Shown here: positions 13,817-32,658 of the stretch, piece by piece | Position numbering within the stretch: position 1 is the first letter of the stretch | Layout of the letters: every line of letters starts with the position of its first letter | Source: Syngnathus acus | Taxonomy: Eukaryota > Chordata > Actinopteri > Syngnathiformes > Syngnathidae | NCBI RefSeq assembly: GCF_901709675.1 | Contig: NC_051095.1 | Span: 9,761,956 to 9,825,955, forward strand | Direction: 5' to 3' | Length of the DNA stretch: 64,000 bases | Program-made: the position numbers and the translations under genes | Notes under the pieces: model-generated | Databases searched by the model: none | Told to the model about the DNA's origin: nothing | What the model saw: only the letters and a program-made list of their open reading frames with translations

Positions 13817-14464
13817 TTAGTCGTCATTAAATATTACAACTAAGACTAGGAGTTGCATGAAGCATAAATGAGTGTAGTTAAGTGTAAATGTACCTGAGAC
13901 AATATTGATAGTCATTAAATACTATAAAAGTAGACGTGAATAAGTTGCATTTGGTCCAATATGCATCCAACTCGATTATACCAATACAACCACATGAAAA
14001 ACTACACCATCATGGCCCATTCGGCCAAATCACAGTAAAATACGGTAAAAGTAAACATTTTCTTCTATTAATTGCCCTACCCTAAGTAGCTTTAAACATT
14101 TTAGAGGACCGCTTTTACAATTTAAATGTATTACTTGTTGTTTTGACGTCATCATTTTATCGTCCATTAAAACACAGGGCAAAACTGCTGCAATGCAGGG
14201 AATGTAATAGAACGACAAAATATTTTCGATAGTATAATTATCGGCAAGTTATTGTTTTTATTAGTAACTCATAATGTAATGTCGTAAGGCAGTGCTAGCC
14301 ATGATGGTTAGCTTGCTTTTATTACATTGCTAAGTGCCAACGGGGCGTTGACAAAAAAAGACACTAAAGTGATTGTACTAAATTAAGCATCCTTAGAAAC
14401 ATTCAATACAACATACATCGATGTGCGTAAATGATGAGAGAAAAAGAACCAACCTTTTGTTGTT

Positions 14465-14663
14465 CAAAATCTAAGCTCTTTGCGCGACCTCCATTTGCAA
14501 ATCCTCCCCACCAACGAATCCCGTCCTCCACGCGAGAATGAAATCATCGCGGGATTTACTACGGCGAGAACGAAATCACGTGACGCAAACCGGAAGTTGT
14601 CGCCAACTCTAAAACAAAACATGACTGTCTTGACTTCTATAACAGTTTAGAGAATATTTAGGA
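14465..14663. promoter_or_regulatory. Bidirectional promoter of fam199x and commd5
   Basis: This CpG-rich interval lies between the likely first exon of fam199x (minus) and the commd5 ATG (plus). It contains a palindromic E-box TCACGTGA (14576-14583) and an ETS core CCGGAAGT (14590-14597), with no TATA box. That combination is typical of bidirectional housekeeping promoters. Factor binding is inferred from motif match only. Confidence 0.6.
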
Positions 14664-16568
14664 ATGTCGTTGACACAAGTAAAGGACACCAGCTTTCTGG
14701 GTGGCCGAATACCACCTGAAATTGAGTCGATGTCAAAAAACCTAAAGGATGTGGAGCAAGAGATGTTTCGAAAATTACTGAAGGGTATGTGCTGGTTAGT
14801 AGTAATTCGATTGTAGGAAGTGTATTCCTAACATCTCTATTCGGTATGCAGTGAAATTATGTGTTTTAATCGTGCATTCTATATTTTCAGCTGTGGTGAA
14901 TGCCTTGGAGGGAAAAGACTGCAGAGACACGATGAAGTCAATAGCAGAGAACAGTGCTTTCCCACAGGACAAGCTCAGTCACATTGTAGCTGGAATGTAC
15001 AGATTGTTATCGGAGGCGATTCGCATACCGCAGTCGTTACTTAAACAGGAGGTAAGCTTATCACTTGAAATAAATCGTTGACCTTCAAAAACTTTAACAG
15101 ATCCACAACGATGTCGTATGTTACTAGCGTGATCTATGAATAGTGTTACTGTAATATTGTTTCCGTAAATTGCTCTTCTAATTGATGATTTGAGGTCGGG
15201 AATATTGTGTATCAAATTGGTGAATTGCACCATTAAAGCAATTGTCTTAAAATGCTTGTGTTCCTTTGCAGGCCTTTAAAGAAGATCTTCGAGAACTGAG
15301 GCAAGTATCAATACTTGATAACCTCATGTTGATTCTGCTTTCACGGATTTTTTTCTTGACACCAGGATATCAGAAGACTTCATCACAGATTTCTGCAGCG
15401 TGGTCTTCGGAAATCGGTGTGTATTGACAATCCAGTCTTTTGGTGCCTCTCCTATATGATATTGTAGTGCCTGTCACCTGCCAATAATAATAAAAAAATA
15501 CTTTAGTGATGTTGCTGGGGTTGGAACGAGTGCTGAGAGATTTGGGTTCTTTGTAAAACATTGTGTCATCAGCCTACTAATGAAGAGCTAATCTTTGCTG
15601 GCTGATGACTCACAGTACAAAATGAATAGAATTGGGCCAAGGGCAGACCCTTGAGAGGCGGGGAGGTATGCCTAGACCTGATTGTGCCTCTGTCCACAGA
15701 TTATGCGTAACCTTGTGGTCTGGGCTCTAAGGGGGGCTCCTCCAGTTTTCTGTTGTGGTGGGTCGTTCTCACATTAGAAAACTCTGTGATAACCTAAGCC
15801 TCGATTTACAGCAGACATGTTCGTGTTATTTTTAATAAATCTAACATGATCTTTTTTATGGTACCACGCACCTGATCAACTGCAGTCGCACAGCTCTCGA
15901 AGCAGCGACTTCTCAGAGGGATCCCCATCTGCCTACAATAGAAGAATTTAAATGGAGAGTGGATGTTGCCATTTCTACAAGGTAAACTACAGGCTAACAA
16001 AAATGCATAATTTTTTTTTCCCGCTCTGGGTCTTGGTGAGTAAATTTGACACTTATGTGCACACAGCTCGTTGGCCAGAGCACTGCAGCCGTCTGTCCTG
16101 ATGCACCTAAAACTGTCGGATGGAAGTTTTCACCAATTCGAGGTACGATTAGTGTTCATTTGAGCTGGAATTTGGGCATTAGCAGTGTAATGCAGTGCTA
16201 AAAGGTGTTTTGTAGTAAACAGTGTATTAGGCATTTCTTCGTGTGCTTTAGAGAGACAAATCGTCAATTTCAATTGACCAAGCATTCTGTTAGTGAGGAA
16301 AATACTTTGGCCAATAGGGGGCGCCGCACTCCGACGATGGTTGGTGGCTGATGAATGAATTGAGTAAGAGGCCAGAGGGATGCGGCTGCCGCTGTGCAAG
16401 TGTTATTCAACCAGATTACAGAACAGCAGCAGGAAGTGACTTCTCACGTGACATGTTATTGTGCAGGTGCCACCAGCTAAATTCCAGGAGCTGCGCTACA
16501 ATGTGGCTCTGATCCTCAAAGAAATGAATGATCTGGAAAAGAGGAGCATCCTCAGGATTCAGGACTGA
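14664..16568 (+). CDS. commd5: COMM domain-containing protein 5
   Basis: Seven exons join to 211 residues: 14664-14784, 14891-15051, 15272-15300, 15366-15416, 15886-15981, 16067-16142, 16467-16568. The N-terminal helical domain includes FLGGRIPPEIESMS, FRKLLKAVV and LEGKDCRDTM. The C-terminal COMM domain begins near FKWRVDVAISTS and continues with LARALQPSVLMHLKLSDGS, FQELRYNVALILKEMNDLEK and RIQD at the end. This matches human COMMD5 (224 aa). COMMD proteins form the Commander/CCC complexes that work with CCDC22/CCDC93 in endosomal recycling and NF-kB control (family knowledge). The 29-base exon 3 is followed by a GC donor (CTGAG|GCAAGT). The start is the only in-frame ATG near the promoter. 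Confidence 0.94.
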
Positions 16569-17037
16569 CAACAATCGATGACAACATAGTGATGAGAAAA
16601 GATGCTCCTTTTTTTATTTTTCCACTTGGTCTTTACCTTTGCAATTTTGGAGAAAAAAAAAAATGCAACCTTTACATGATTGATTGATGATGGTGCACAC
16701 CGGTGTCCTATGACCCAGTCTGCATAACCAAAGCCGAAACAAAAACTCGGGTCAAAGTATGAACAGCAGCATGACTTTCTGATTTTGCTTCATCATGACT
16801 TAAAACAACTATTTTGTATGCCAAATGTTAACACAAATTTCTAACCATTAAACCATCTTTCATTCATAGAACAGTTTTATCAAAAAAGATGAATGACGAC
16901 AAAATCATTCATTTTATTAATGATTTGCAGTCAATCAACGTAACACATTACATTGTGAAATGATGTTATTGTGGAAGACCTCTGTCGAGGCTACAATTTA
17001 AATGTTTGTCTCATGTTATCCTTCATTTCTGCACTAA

Positions 17038-17043
17038 AATAAA
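17038..17043 (+). terminator. Candidate poly(A) signal of commd5 (AATAAA)
   Basis: AATAAA lies about 470 bases downstream of the commd5 stop codon. The assignment is positional only. Confidence 0.45.
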
Positions 17044-18820
17044 TTCTCAATGAAAAGCATGTTTTGTACCACTGGTCTGATGAGGTGCACAATGCTGAAA
17101 ATATCAAAGTTCCCCTCAGCATCGGCCTCTATGTTCTTGAATAAATTGAGTCATTTGTGTCCTCATTTGTAGAAGTACTCATGTCTAACTGTGTCTGCTG
17201 CATGTCTATGTCTGCCTGAATGTCTACGGAAGGGATTGAGTTCACAGGCTAGACCAGCCGACCTATATTGTGCGCGCTGTTACGATGGACACGGGCGCCG
17301 ATCAATGTAACACATAATCACGCACAGCTTCCAGATTACCAAACAACTTTGTTGGGGAAATGCCAGCTGGCACGAGGTGATGCTGATAAGGTGGTAGCAT
17401 TCGCAAGCATTTGGATGAAAATCGCTTCACCGCAATCTTGTTGCAGTCTTTTAAGGTGACATTAAATAGCACTGCAAAATGTCTTCATTGTAAATAGTTA
17501 TGACTATCGGTCAAATGATGTCGAACACATTGCACAAACAATATTTTAGACCAATTTATGTTTTTGTTGTTATGCAAGTACTACTTGCGTAATGACTGAC
17601 TAAAGTTCATGTTAGTGACGACTACCTGACTTTCTTACCAAAAACATCCATGGAACGACAAAATGCTAAGTCATACTTTTTTTGCTCATGTACAGTAAAT
17701 GCAAAGATCTCTACATTTCAAAATGATGCATGTTTGGTCGTGCTTCTCAAATGGTGGGGAGGTGTGGTGCAATGCTAGGAGGGGCGCGTGTGACTCCAGG
17801 GAACATGTTCATTAGGATATGCAGAGGTGTACTTATTACAATTTCATAGACAAATGATACTATTTATGGTCACTGAGAGTCGGGAGGACATTAAATATTT
17901 TCGTCTTGCTGGAAGGCACATAACAGAAAATAATCGAGAAGCACTGGGTTAGATGATATCAACTAATTTATGTTATGATTTGGGTCATAGAACAAACTGA
18001 ACTCATAAGTCAAGGTTATTGGAACATTTTTCTGCCTTTCCTGACACAGATAAGCCATTGTTTTTTAGTCCAGGCTGTGGACTGGCATTGGCTTGGATTC
18101 AAATGAATGTGTTGAACCAAAGCAAAACATTTGAGCTTTTTCAATTTGAAAGAATGTCCAGTTTTGAATCTAGGAGTTGAACTTCATTATTATTAATATT
18201 ATTAATAATAATAATAATCTGATTCATCTATTAAGTGACAGATTAATCAATTATAAAAAATAAGCAAGCCCTACTCTCTGCTGTAGCACATTTTCTGAAG
18301 GATTTGATCTATAAATGGGACATTTTAACAGACTTCAAGACTAAACAAAAGTAAGAGCACTGTACTCAAGAATGGATGGTTGAAAGAACCTAACATGAAC
18401 ACTTGATTTAATTTGCATCTAATGAAGATTTGTTGGCTTGGTTTGTTTCTTTTAATCCACTTAAAACAGCAAAATGTTTACTTGAAAACTTGATGCTCCA
18501 GCTATGAATAACTTGATAAGAATAACTTGAGTTCATGGGTTCACTGAGTAAAAGAACTTCCAACTGACCTCAATTGAAATGAGCTACGTTTTGGACTAAT
18601 GTCGTTTTGTTTTGGGGTCAAATATTACGAGGCTTGTAACGCAAAGAGATAAACACATGTAAATGCATTTGGGCTGTTGGAGGACCTTGTTATATGTTCG
18701 ACCCGATGCGTCTAGTGAGTGTAGAATGCAGGTCAGAGCGGCTGCTGCACCACACAGTCACTCCCCGTTACCAAAGTGTTACATGGTCAATTGTTTTGTA
18801 ACCATTTTTTCTCCCATGCT
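17044..18820. other. Gene-free stretch between commd5 and lonrf3
   Basis: This is AT-rich sequence with no recognisable coding exon on either strand. A short ATT/AAT-rich simple repeat lies at about 18183-18219. Otherwise I see nothing structured. Confidence 0.5.
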
Positions 18821-18897
18821 CGCCCAATGAGAGCGTCTGACTCATATCACGTGACACAAGTTTTACGTAAGCGCCCCTCCCTCTGTTGCTCTGTTGA
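18821..18897 (+). promoter_or_regulatory. lonrf3 proximal promoter with CCAAT, TCACGTGA and TTACGTAA sites
   Basis: Within about 80 bases upstream of the first ATG lie CCCAATGAG (CCAAT box), TCACGTGA (18847-18854, E-box palindrome) and TTACGTAA (18863-18870, bZIP-type palindrome). They are followed by a CCCCTCCCT stretch. Function is inferred from motif identity and position. Confidence 0.5.
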
Positions 18898-19008
18898 ATG
18901 AGACGCGTGGTGCGTGGAGTCACTCATCGCTGCTTGTTCGTGAACATTCACACGTTACGTGAGCGGGGATGCTCCACGCACACGAGCTCCTCCAACAAGC
19001 TGGTCGCC

Positions 19009-25726
<6,718 letters not shown>

Positions 25727-28400
25727 TCTCGCCCGACCCACCCGCCCCTGCAACCTACCCCCAGACTCCGACAAGAAGTCTTCTTCCTTTTGAGCATTTC
25801 TGTTTTTACGACGGCACTTTCCATGTTGTCGCACAATCTACAGAACACTCAATCACGTTATATTCAACTTCCATTTATCCATTCACCCCAGGGCTCTTTG
25901 CACCCAAAGCAACCCTCTTTGTTTCGTCCTTTCGACTTCAAGCCAGAATCTAAACGCTTGGTTATGAGTGAGGAGTATCACCTTTCTTTGTAACACTTTA
26001 CACAACGCTAATGCGCACAACATACGGACCGAGGGCATGGAAGTCAATGTACGTTGGCCTTATTGTGCATGGCACTCCTTTGTTTTCATACTTCTCTGCG
26101 CTTCTAATGTGAGCTAATAGAACAAAATGGGAAAAAAAAATACATTTGACATTCTTCCTCAGAGTGAGTTGCCTATCCAACAGCTTTAGAGTTAACAAAA
26201 AAACTGATACGTATATACTGGATATACGCACAGTGCTGCTTCATGCATTTATTAGACTACCTGTTGTGAAAAGATTTGTGTCTGCTTTCCATATTTTACA
26301 ATTTTGAACAACAATGAGAAAAAAAAAATTATCGGGTGGTGGTCGATTACATTTGAGAAGCACTCTATGTATCTAAGTGTACTTATGAATTCTGTGAGAG
26401 ACCAAACATATACCTTTGGGTGCAAATGCACTCACAGAAATTATGTGAATTATGATAGAGAAAATATTGACTTCATTGAAAATTCACACAGAGAAACAAC
26501 ACCCGTTAGTAGCACACACAATAAAAAGGTGTGCTGTTTGTAGGGGGACTTTGACTGTTTTGCTCTTTTTATGTGTGGCATTTTGCTTATTCTCCATTAT
26601 TTATTTATTTTCATTATTTATGCAAGCAGTGACTTTGTTTACATTTGTTGAAAGATGCTCATTTTCCGCAGGATTATTTTTCTATTTGACACCTACAAAC
26701 GGCAGCCATTTTGCACGCTGTACCAATAGAAGGGAGAAAGCTCTGAATTAAAAAAAAAAAAAAAAGCTCACATTGATGTACAATTAATTAGGTCAGTGTT
26801 AATTCTGATTTGTTTGGTACTTCCACCCTAATTAGGGAGAATAACTTCCATTGTGATTTTTAATTGTTATGACGTTGGCTATTCCACAAATACACTTTGG
26901 TGAAAATTGTGATGCCTTGTTGATTGTTGTTTTGTTTTAAGACAGTAGAGAGCTTTGCCTTTAAATTTGTTTTAAATACAAGTTTGTTATTTAGTTTCTG
27001 TCCGTAAAATTATTTCACAGGATCTCATGATCAGATATGCAAGAGTACGCAGATGTCACATTTATCAATCACCTCATTTTGTATGTCAGTAGCTGCTTCT
27101 CTAATGTTTGGTTTTCCCCACAACGACATTGTTGGGATTAGTTATGGGGACAAAGGGTACAAAGTGATATTGAAGTCAACATGTTTGGAATATTTGCTTT
27201 CATACGTAATTCTGCAAATATAATAATTATGTTGGGCCCAAAAGGGAAATGCTTTCCGTCAAATGTATTACACTTGCAGTGTAAAAATATTGGAAAGACA
27301 TTTGTGAACTAATAGATATTTCAACCATTTACATGTGAAAAGAATGACCGAAAAAATGTAGCCCATGTTTTATTTGCCTAAAAAGAGAATACAGAGAGGC
27401 GTTTTTATCTAACAATAATGATCTTCCACTGACAGCAGTTCTAGTGCCTTAAGTTGGACTTCTCCCTCTTATGTTGAAACTGGAATGCGGTGTAATGTTG
27501 GGTGCAGAATTTGGGGTGGTTCATTAAATTGTGTTAAGATCATTTTAAACTATTTTTGTTGTGTTTTACATTTTTGATACATCCTGTTCTGAACACTGAA
27601 TCCAATATTTTGTATTGTATTAATGTTGATCGTCTGGCATGTTGCAATGCAATCACCCCCAAAATCAAGAAATAGACAAAAATAAAAATTAGCTTCAATC
27701 AAGGAACAGATTTGTTTGATGACAGTAACTAAAACTGAGTATGCTCTAAAGCATAACTAGTAACCTTTCATAGTTTTTCATACGCTGCAAAAATACAAGT
27801 GGATAGTGACCAAGTAAGAAGTTTATATTGCCCTTGTTTTTATTTATTTTTTAAATGAATGTTAAAATAAGCTAAGAAACTATATGTAGCTTTTTTTTAT
27901 GTTTAAGTCAAATATAAGCACATTTATAAGTAATAATGCTTCCATTGAAACTGGTTCAATAAAGTTTACTGCACAAAAAACGTTGAACACGGTGAGGCTT
28001 AAACTGTTTGCTGCTTCCTTTTGTTTAAGAATATTTTGCATTTGTCTGACTGTCAAGGAAAGTGGACACTTGATATATGCCGTACTGTCAAACTGGTAAT
28101 TTCCCATGAAACATCTCAACATGTGCATAACAGCAAGCAATACAAATGAAAATCTTTCATTCATGGTTTGCTTGTATAGCATTTAGAAGCATTACAGCTG
28201 ATCCTGATTCCAAATGTATCATGATCTTGAATGTTATGTTTTAGAAATTGCAACTATGAAATAAGCTGATGTAACGTTGTTTGTATATGCGATGGAAAAT
28301 TCTGAATGCAATGTTCGCTTAAAAAAAAAATGGAGACAAGGCCTCATTGTTTGGAAAGAAAAATAAGACATGTTCCTCTTGTACAATGTGTGTGACGTTT
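25727..28400 (+). other. Downstream flank and probable long 3'UTR of lonrf3
   Basis: This is AT-rich single-copy sequence with A-tracts (A17 at about 26750) and several AATAAA-type signals, for example around 27680. No coding exon is recognisable. The 3' end of the lonrf3 transcript cannot be placed from sequence alone. Confidence 0.35.
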
Positions 28401-28602
28401 CTTTTGTTTGCGTTTTGAAAGGTTGGCCAAGCTTCCAAAATAGGAACAGTTCACATTACTGCTTGCATCATTACTTTCAATCAATTATTGACACATAACC
28501 ACGCTGTTGTCTAATGTCAGGAATAGAAGGAAGTTTAACCTGCAATTTAAAATGACATTTTGAAATGAATCTAATAATGATGGTTTCAAGGAAATAGTTT
28601 TT

Positions 28603-28740
28603 TTGTTGGTAATTTGGAAGAATAGCCCAGGCCATCGGTTCAGAGAGAGGGAAGTCTGCGCCGCTGTGAGAGTAATCGAAGCCGACTTCAATCCTTGCAA
28701 ATCTAAGCGTCTCCTCCCGTGGCATGTCTGTCGCACTGAC
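28603..28740. repeat. Dispersed repeat, related to 23211-23405
   Basis: This is the diverged second copy of the unnamed interspersed family described at 23211-23405. The matching core is CTGCG..GCTGTG.GAGT, then GA(A/C)GCCGACTTCA.T, then CAA(T/A)C.AA. It sits in otherwise gene-free sequence. Confidence 0.35.
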
Positions 28741-30375
28741 GGTCTAGAATGGGTGAATCAGGAATCTCACTTTAAAATTTTCCAAAATCTTGAATTGAAA
28801 TTAAGATAAAGAGTCAAGCCTAACCCCTGAGTCATTAATTTGATTATGTGTCTCAAGAGTTTTGACTATGTTGTAGACTTTCCAAGCCCTCTTAACTTGC
28901 TATTAAAAGCAACCGGTCAATGCCAAGGTCAACATGCTCAAAACACCAAGCAGCACAACCGCACCACAATCTCACGTCCAGAGCAATCTTGACAGTACAT
29001 CAACGTAGCTTGTCGAGTGATGACATTTCACATATAGGAGTAAATCACGAATTAATCAAGTAGCATACCACACCCCTCAAAAAGATAACTGTTGACAATG
29101 CACTCACTCTTGTGCAGCTCAATTATAGCGGCAACAACTTGGACAGGAAGAGTTTATGCAAGCATGGTAAATGTAGGTCAGTCAGATATTACAAAAAGTT
29201 GCAAAGGAGGTCAAATATAATAATAGATTATGAACATTTAAGCATAATTTGCCTTTCTTAGTGAAGTCGTGTGACATTTGGACAAGTCAATAATATAATG
29301 TAAATATGATTACAATAAAACAAGAAAAAAATATATTTGAAACATCATGATATTATAATTTACTACTGCTATTGTTAATGATGCCATTTTTAATCTCTGA
29401 ATGTAAAATGCATTTTACACTGCTGAATATTTTGTTTCACACTATGCATATGTTAATTCAATCAATTTCTTTGGGGGGGAAAAATACAATAATTCCCTAT
29501 TCATTTTAAACATTTAATCAACTTCAAATTAAACACAACACTGCAGTCATTGGGAATATGTAGCAGGGAGTTTCCAAATGTTCCATCTCTGTGATCTCAT
29601 TAAATCGAGACCATTGAATCATCCGACAAGTATCGGCAGTGACTTTAAACAAACGTTGTTATTGTATCTTTGTGAATTCATCCACCAACTTGAGCCTGTA
29701 GGCCCAATTTATCAAATGCTGATGCCAACACACAACAGATGGCAAATGTGTGAACTACATTTTTAAACTGCCTTTTTAAACGTGTCAGATAATTTGGTGT
29801 CAACGACCCCCCCCCCCCTCCCTCTACTGTTCTCTCCTCACCTCTGAGTGTCTGATTCTTGCCAAAACTGTTGGTTATATAACCTGGAAATGAGAAGGTC
29901 AGCACCTAGCAGTCATCTCCATGGATACTTGGCACACATGCACACGTCGTCCATCATGACTGGTCCAGTTTGGAGTTGCCTGCGTGCACGCGTGTGTGTG
30001 CGTGCAATGTTGCATGGAGCAAAAGTAGGACAGTAACAGCAGCATTACCTAACTCACCCAGAAAAAAAAATACATCTGGGAAGTTCATGTGGCCCTCTAA
30101 CTGATTCGATACAATTGTCTCATAAATAATGACACTCATTGACGCAAACGTTGGAGTGCCAATAAGATTGATGTGAACTGACAGGAATGTGGATATTTAA
30201 TTATGCACCGTGAATACTATTTTTAAACACGTTTGGCAAATCTTTCCAATGTGCTCTTATTGCTTAAGAAGCATTAAGTCCTGAAAAATATTTTGGGTGT
30301 CTTTAAAATTGTTCTGTCTCAGTTCCCAGCAGGTCAGAAGTGCGCAACAACAAAATTAATTCACTAAAGTTTGCA
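28741..30375. other. Gene-free stretch
   Basis: No coding exon is recognisable. It contains a poly-C run at about 29803-29818 and a short CG/GT-alternating stretch at about 29985-30006. Confidence 0.45.
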
Positions 30376-30470
30376 GGTAGTGTGGCCGAGCAGTCTAAAA
30401 TGCTGGATTAAGGTGCTCCAAATCAAAGCAAGCAAATAAATAAATAAATAAATAAATACAATTAAAAAAG
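30376..30470 (+). pseudogene. tRNA-Leu-like retro-fragment with A-rich (AAAT)n tail
   Basis: Positions 30376-30420 closely resemble the 5' half of a vertebrate tRNA-Leu. GTGTGGCCGAGCAGTCTAAA corresponds to the D-arm and A box, and GCTGGATTAAGG to the anticodon arm, with AAG at the anticodon. The match stops after the anticodon arm: the T-arm and B box are missing. An A-rich segment with about six AAAT units and AATTAAAAAAG follows directly. This is the look of a truncated tRNA or tRNA-derived SINE head retroposed by LINE machinery. It is not a functional tRNA gene. Confidence 0.6.
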
Positions 30471-32658
30471 AGAAAGATCTCCCGTCTCAAAGAAGTAATG
30501 TCGGGTATTTTTTATAAACTGTGTCAAGGACTCAAGGCACTACTAAATTCAACTTAAAATTTTTGTTATTCCCCTATTTTTAAGCTTCAGCTCAAACACA
30601 AATGAGCATTTTACAGGGCTTTACTCAAATCTCCCCCTTTCTTCTATTTCCTCTCACTTTTTCTTAATAGTAAGACAATCTGTTTTCACGTGACAACTGT
30701 ATTTTAGTACTGGTAAGTATTTATTTTACGTGTTACTCCAAGAGAAGGGAAAAAGCTTGGCAATACTGCCACCTAGTGTTACAACTGCGTTAAGCAATAA
30801 TATTAGCAGGCCCCCCCGTTGATTTCAATTTCCAAATTTACATAGAAAACACATACAATTGGGATTAATTGAAACATGCACATGAAAACGTTTTCTAAAT
30901 TTCTTCTTTAACTCAAGACGGACACTTACTGGGTGATGCCACTCCTCATACAGACAGCATGTAGGACGTCGATCTTTAAGTGGCGTCATGGCTTTTTGAT
31001 AGGTCAGCCCAAACAAATAAGGTCAACCTGCAGTGAGAATGAAGCACAGTAATGAATGGTCTCACAGGTAGACAACCAAGCTGAGTTCATTTCCCAAATA
31101 TCAAAAGTGACACTATATTTGAGAACGTCAACATAATCAGATTTTATTTGTGAAATAAATAAAATAGTACCAAAGACGCTGTAAAGATAAACACAAACTG
31201 TTGCTTTGAGTGTTGAGTACCTTCATTAAGGAGCTGATGACCACAACGTGTCTGCACAATAAATTCCCATAATTACACTTAATTCACTGGCACACAACAA
31301 GACTGGAGTCAGAGATTTTGATTTCAGGCGAGATTGCAAAAGTTGGATTCGTAAAACACATTACAGAACATTAAAAGATTGGTGATGGAATATGTCTCTC
31401 CCAAACTAGGACGGTTGGTCCCAGGTCAAACTGCATGAACCTGAAAACTCCACAGACAACCAAAATAAAATAATAAAACGATTTCAAGCCTACATGCATG
31501 ATTGTCAGCAGTAACATCATGTGCTCACAGTCATGCTGAACCATCACAGGACAAAGCAAATCCAATGCACTAAACGGAATCACCCGTTCATTTGCCATCT
31601 CTCAAATATTTAACATTTGCCATCTCCCAAATATTTAACTACCCGTGATGTGATCAGTGCAGCACGCTGGTGGAGCTCACACAATAATCCTCAAATATAC
31701 CGCGTCACTTTTGCCTCATGGAGTTAACAGTGTTAGACCGAAAGTACAGAATCACGAGCAGGAAATGTAAGCGTTTGACAAATACAAACGTGGATTACAT
31801 CCAATGATTACAGATGCCACACCAAAAAGGTAAACACGTGCTATTTACATCCTCGAGGACAGCAGGTAGCACTGTTGCCTTTGATCGGGAAAGCCGTGCA
31901 TCAACTTCCAGATTTGCTTTGTAACTCCAGAGGAAGAGGACAAACTTGATGTCTGACTCTCAAAATGATATCAAACATTGATGACAAAATGATGGACATT
32001 TCCATTCAAAACTTCAACCCACTAGGATGAAAAGACAACATTTAAATAACAGTTAATCAACACAACAGACGGTTGTAGCAGGTATGACAACGTGGGCCCC
32101 TTCAACTAACGCTGCTGTAAAATGGATTATCTGGTGTGTCCTGGTGGTCAAAATATACGTACGCTACACACAACAAACATTAAGAACATTCAGCTTTGTG
32201 GTGAAATTTCAAAATGAACTTAAGAAGCGCTGTAACCTTTAGAGTTGAACTTACTTTGCGGCTTCTGGGAGAGGTGTGCTAGCACAACATTGAAGCATAG
32301 TGTTTTAACCTTGGTACGGATAGTGTTTCATTTTTTGGGGGCATCCGTTCTGTTCGAACGAGGACATGTCTGGTCCCGAGGCACAAGTCCATCCTTTAAG
32401 TCATCAAAAAGTGCGTAGCATCCTTCACACCTGCCAAAAGTGCTTATAAATCCACACAACGGTAATCGAGAGAAGGACAATTTGGTCAAAGCGTTTACTG
32501 TCCAATGGAGGTCTCCCAAAAAAGCATCTTGGATCTCTACGTTAGTGTTTGTCAATGCTTTCCACCAGATGAAAAATGAACAGAGGGTCACTTGCGTTGC
32601 ACAACTTGTATTTGGCTCCTGTGGAGAAGCTGTGGAGGAAGTCCGGAGGGGTGGCAAG
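30471..32658. other. Gene-free stretch and probable ocrl 3'UTR
   Basis: No coding exon is visible. Reverse-complement AATAAA signals near 31143 could end the ocrl transcript. A short tandem duplication (ATTTGCCATCTC(T/C)CAAATATTTAAC) lies at about 31590-31640. Confidence 0.4.

Noticed and set aside
14851-15081. Longer open frame covering commd5 exon 2
   Set aside because: It runs through intron sequence on both sides; the exon limits are set by splice sites and COMMD5 homology.
15480-15800. Possible LINE remnant in commd5 intron 4
   Set aside because: Some words (CTAATCTTTGCTGGCTGATG, GGGCAGACCCTTGAGAGGC) look repeat-like, but I could not match them to a reverse-transcriptase frame or a known family.
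30376-30420. Functional tRNA-Leu gene
   Set aside because: The T-arm, B box and 3' acceptor strand are missing, and the D and anticodon stems carry mismatches; called as a retro-fragment.
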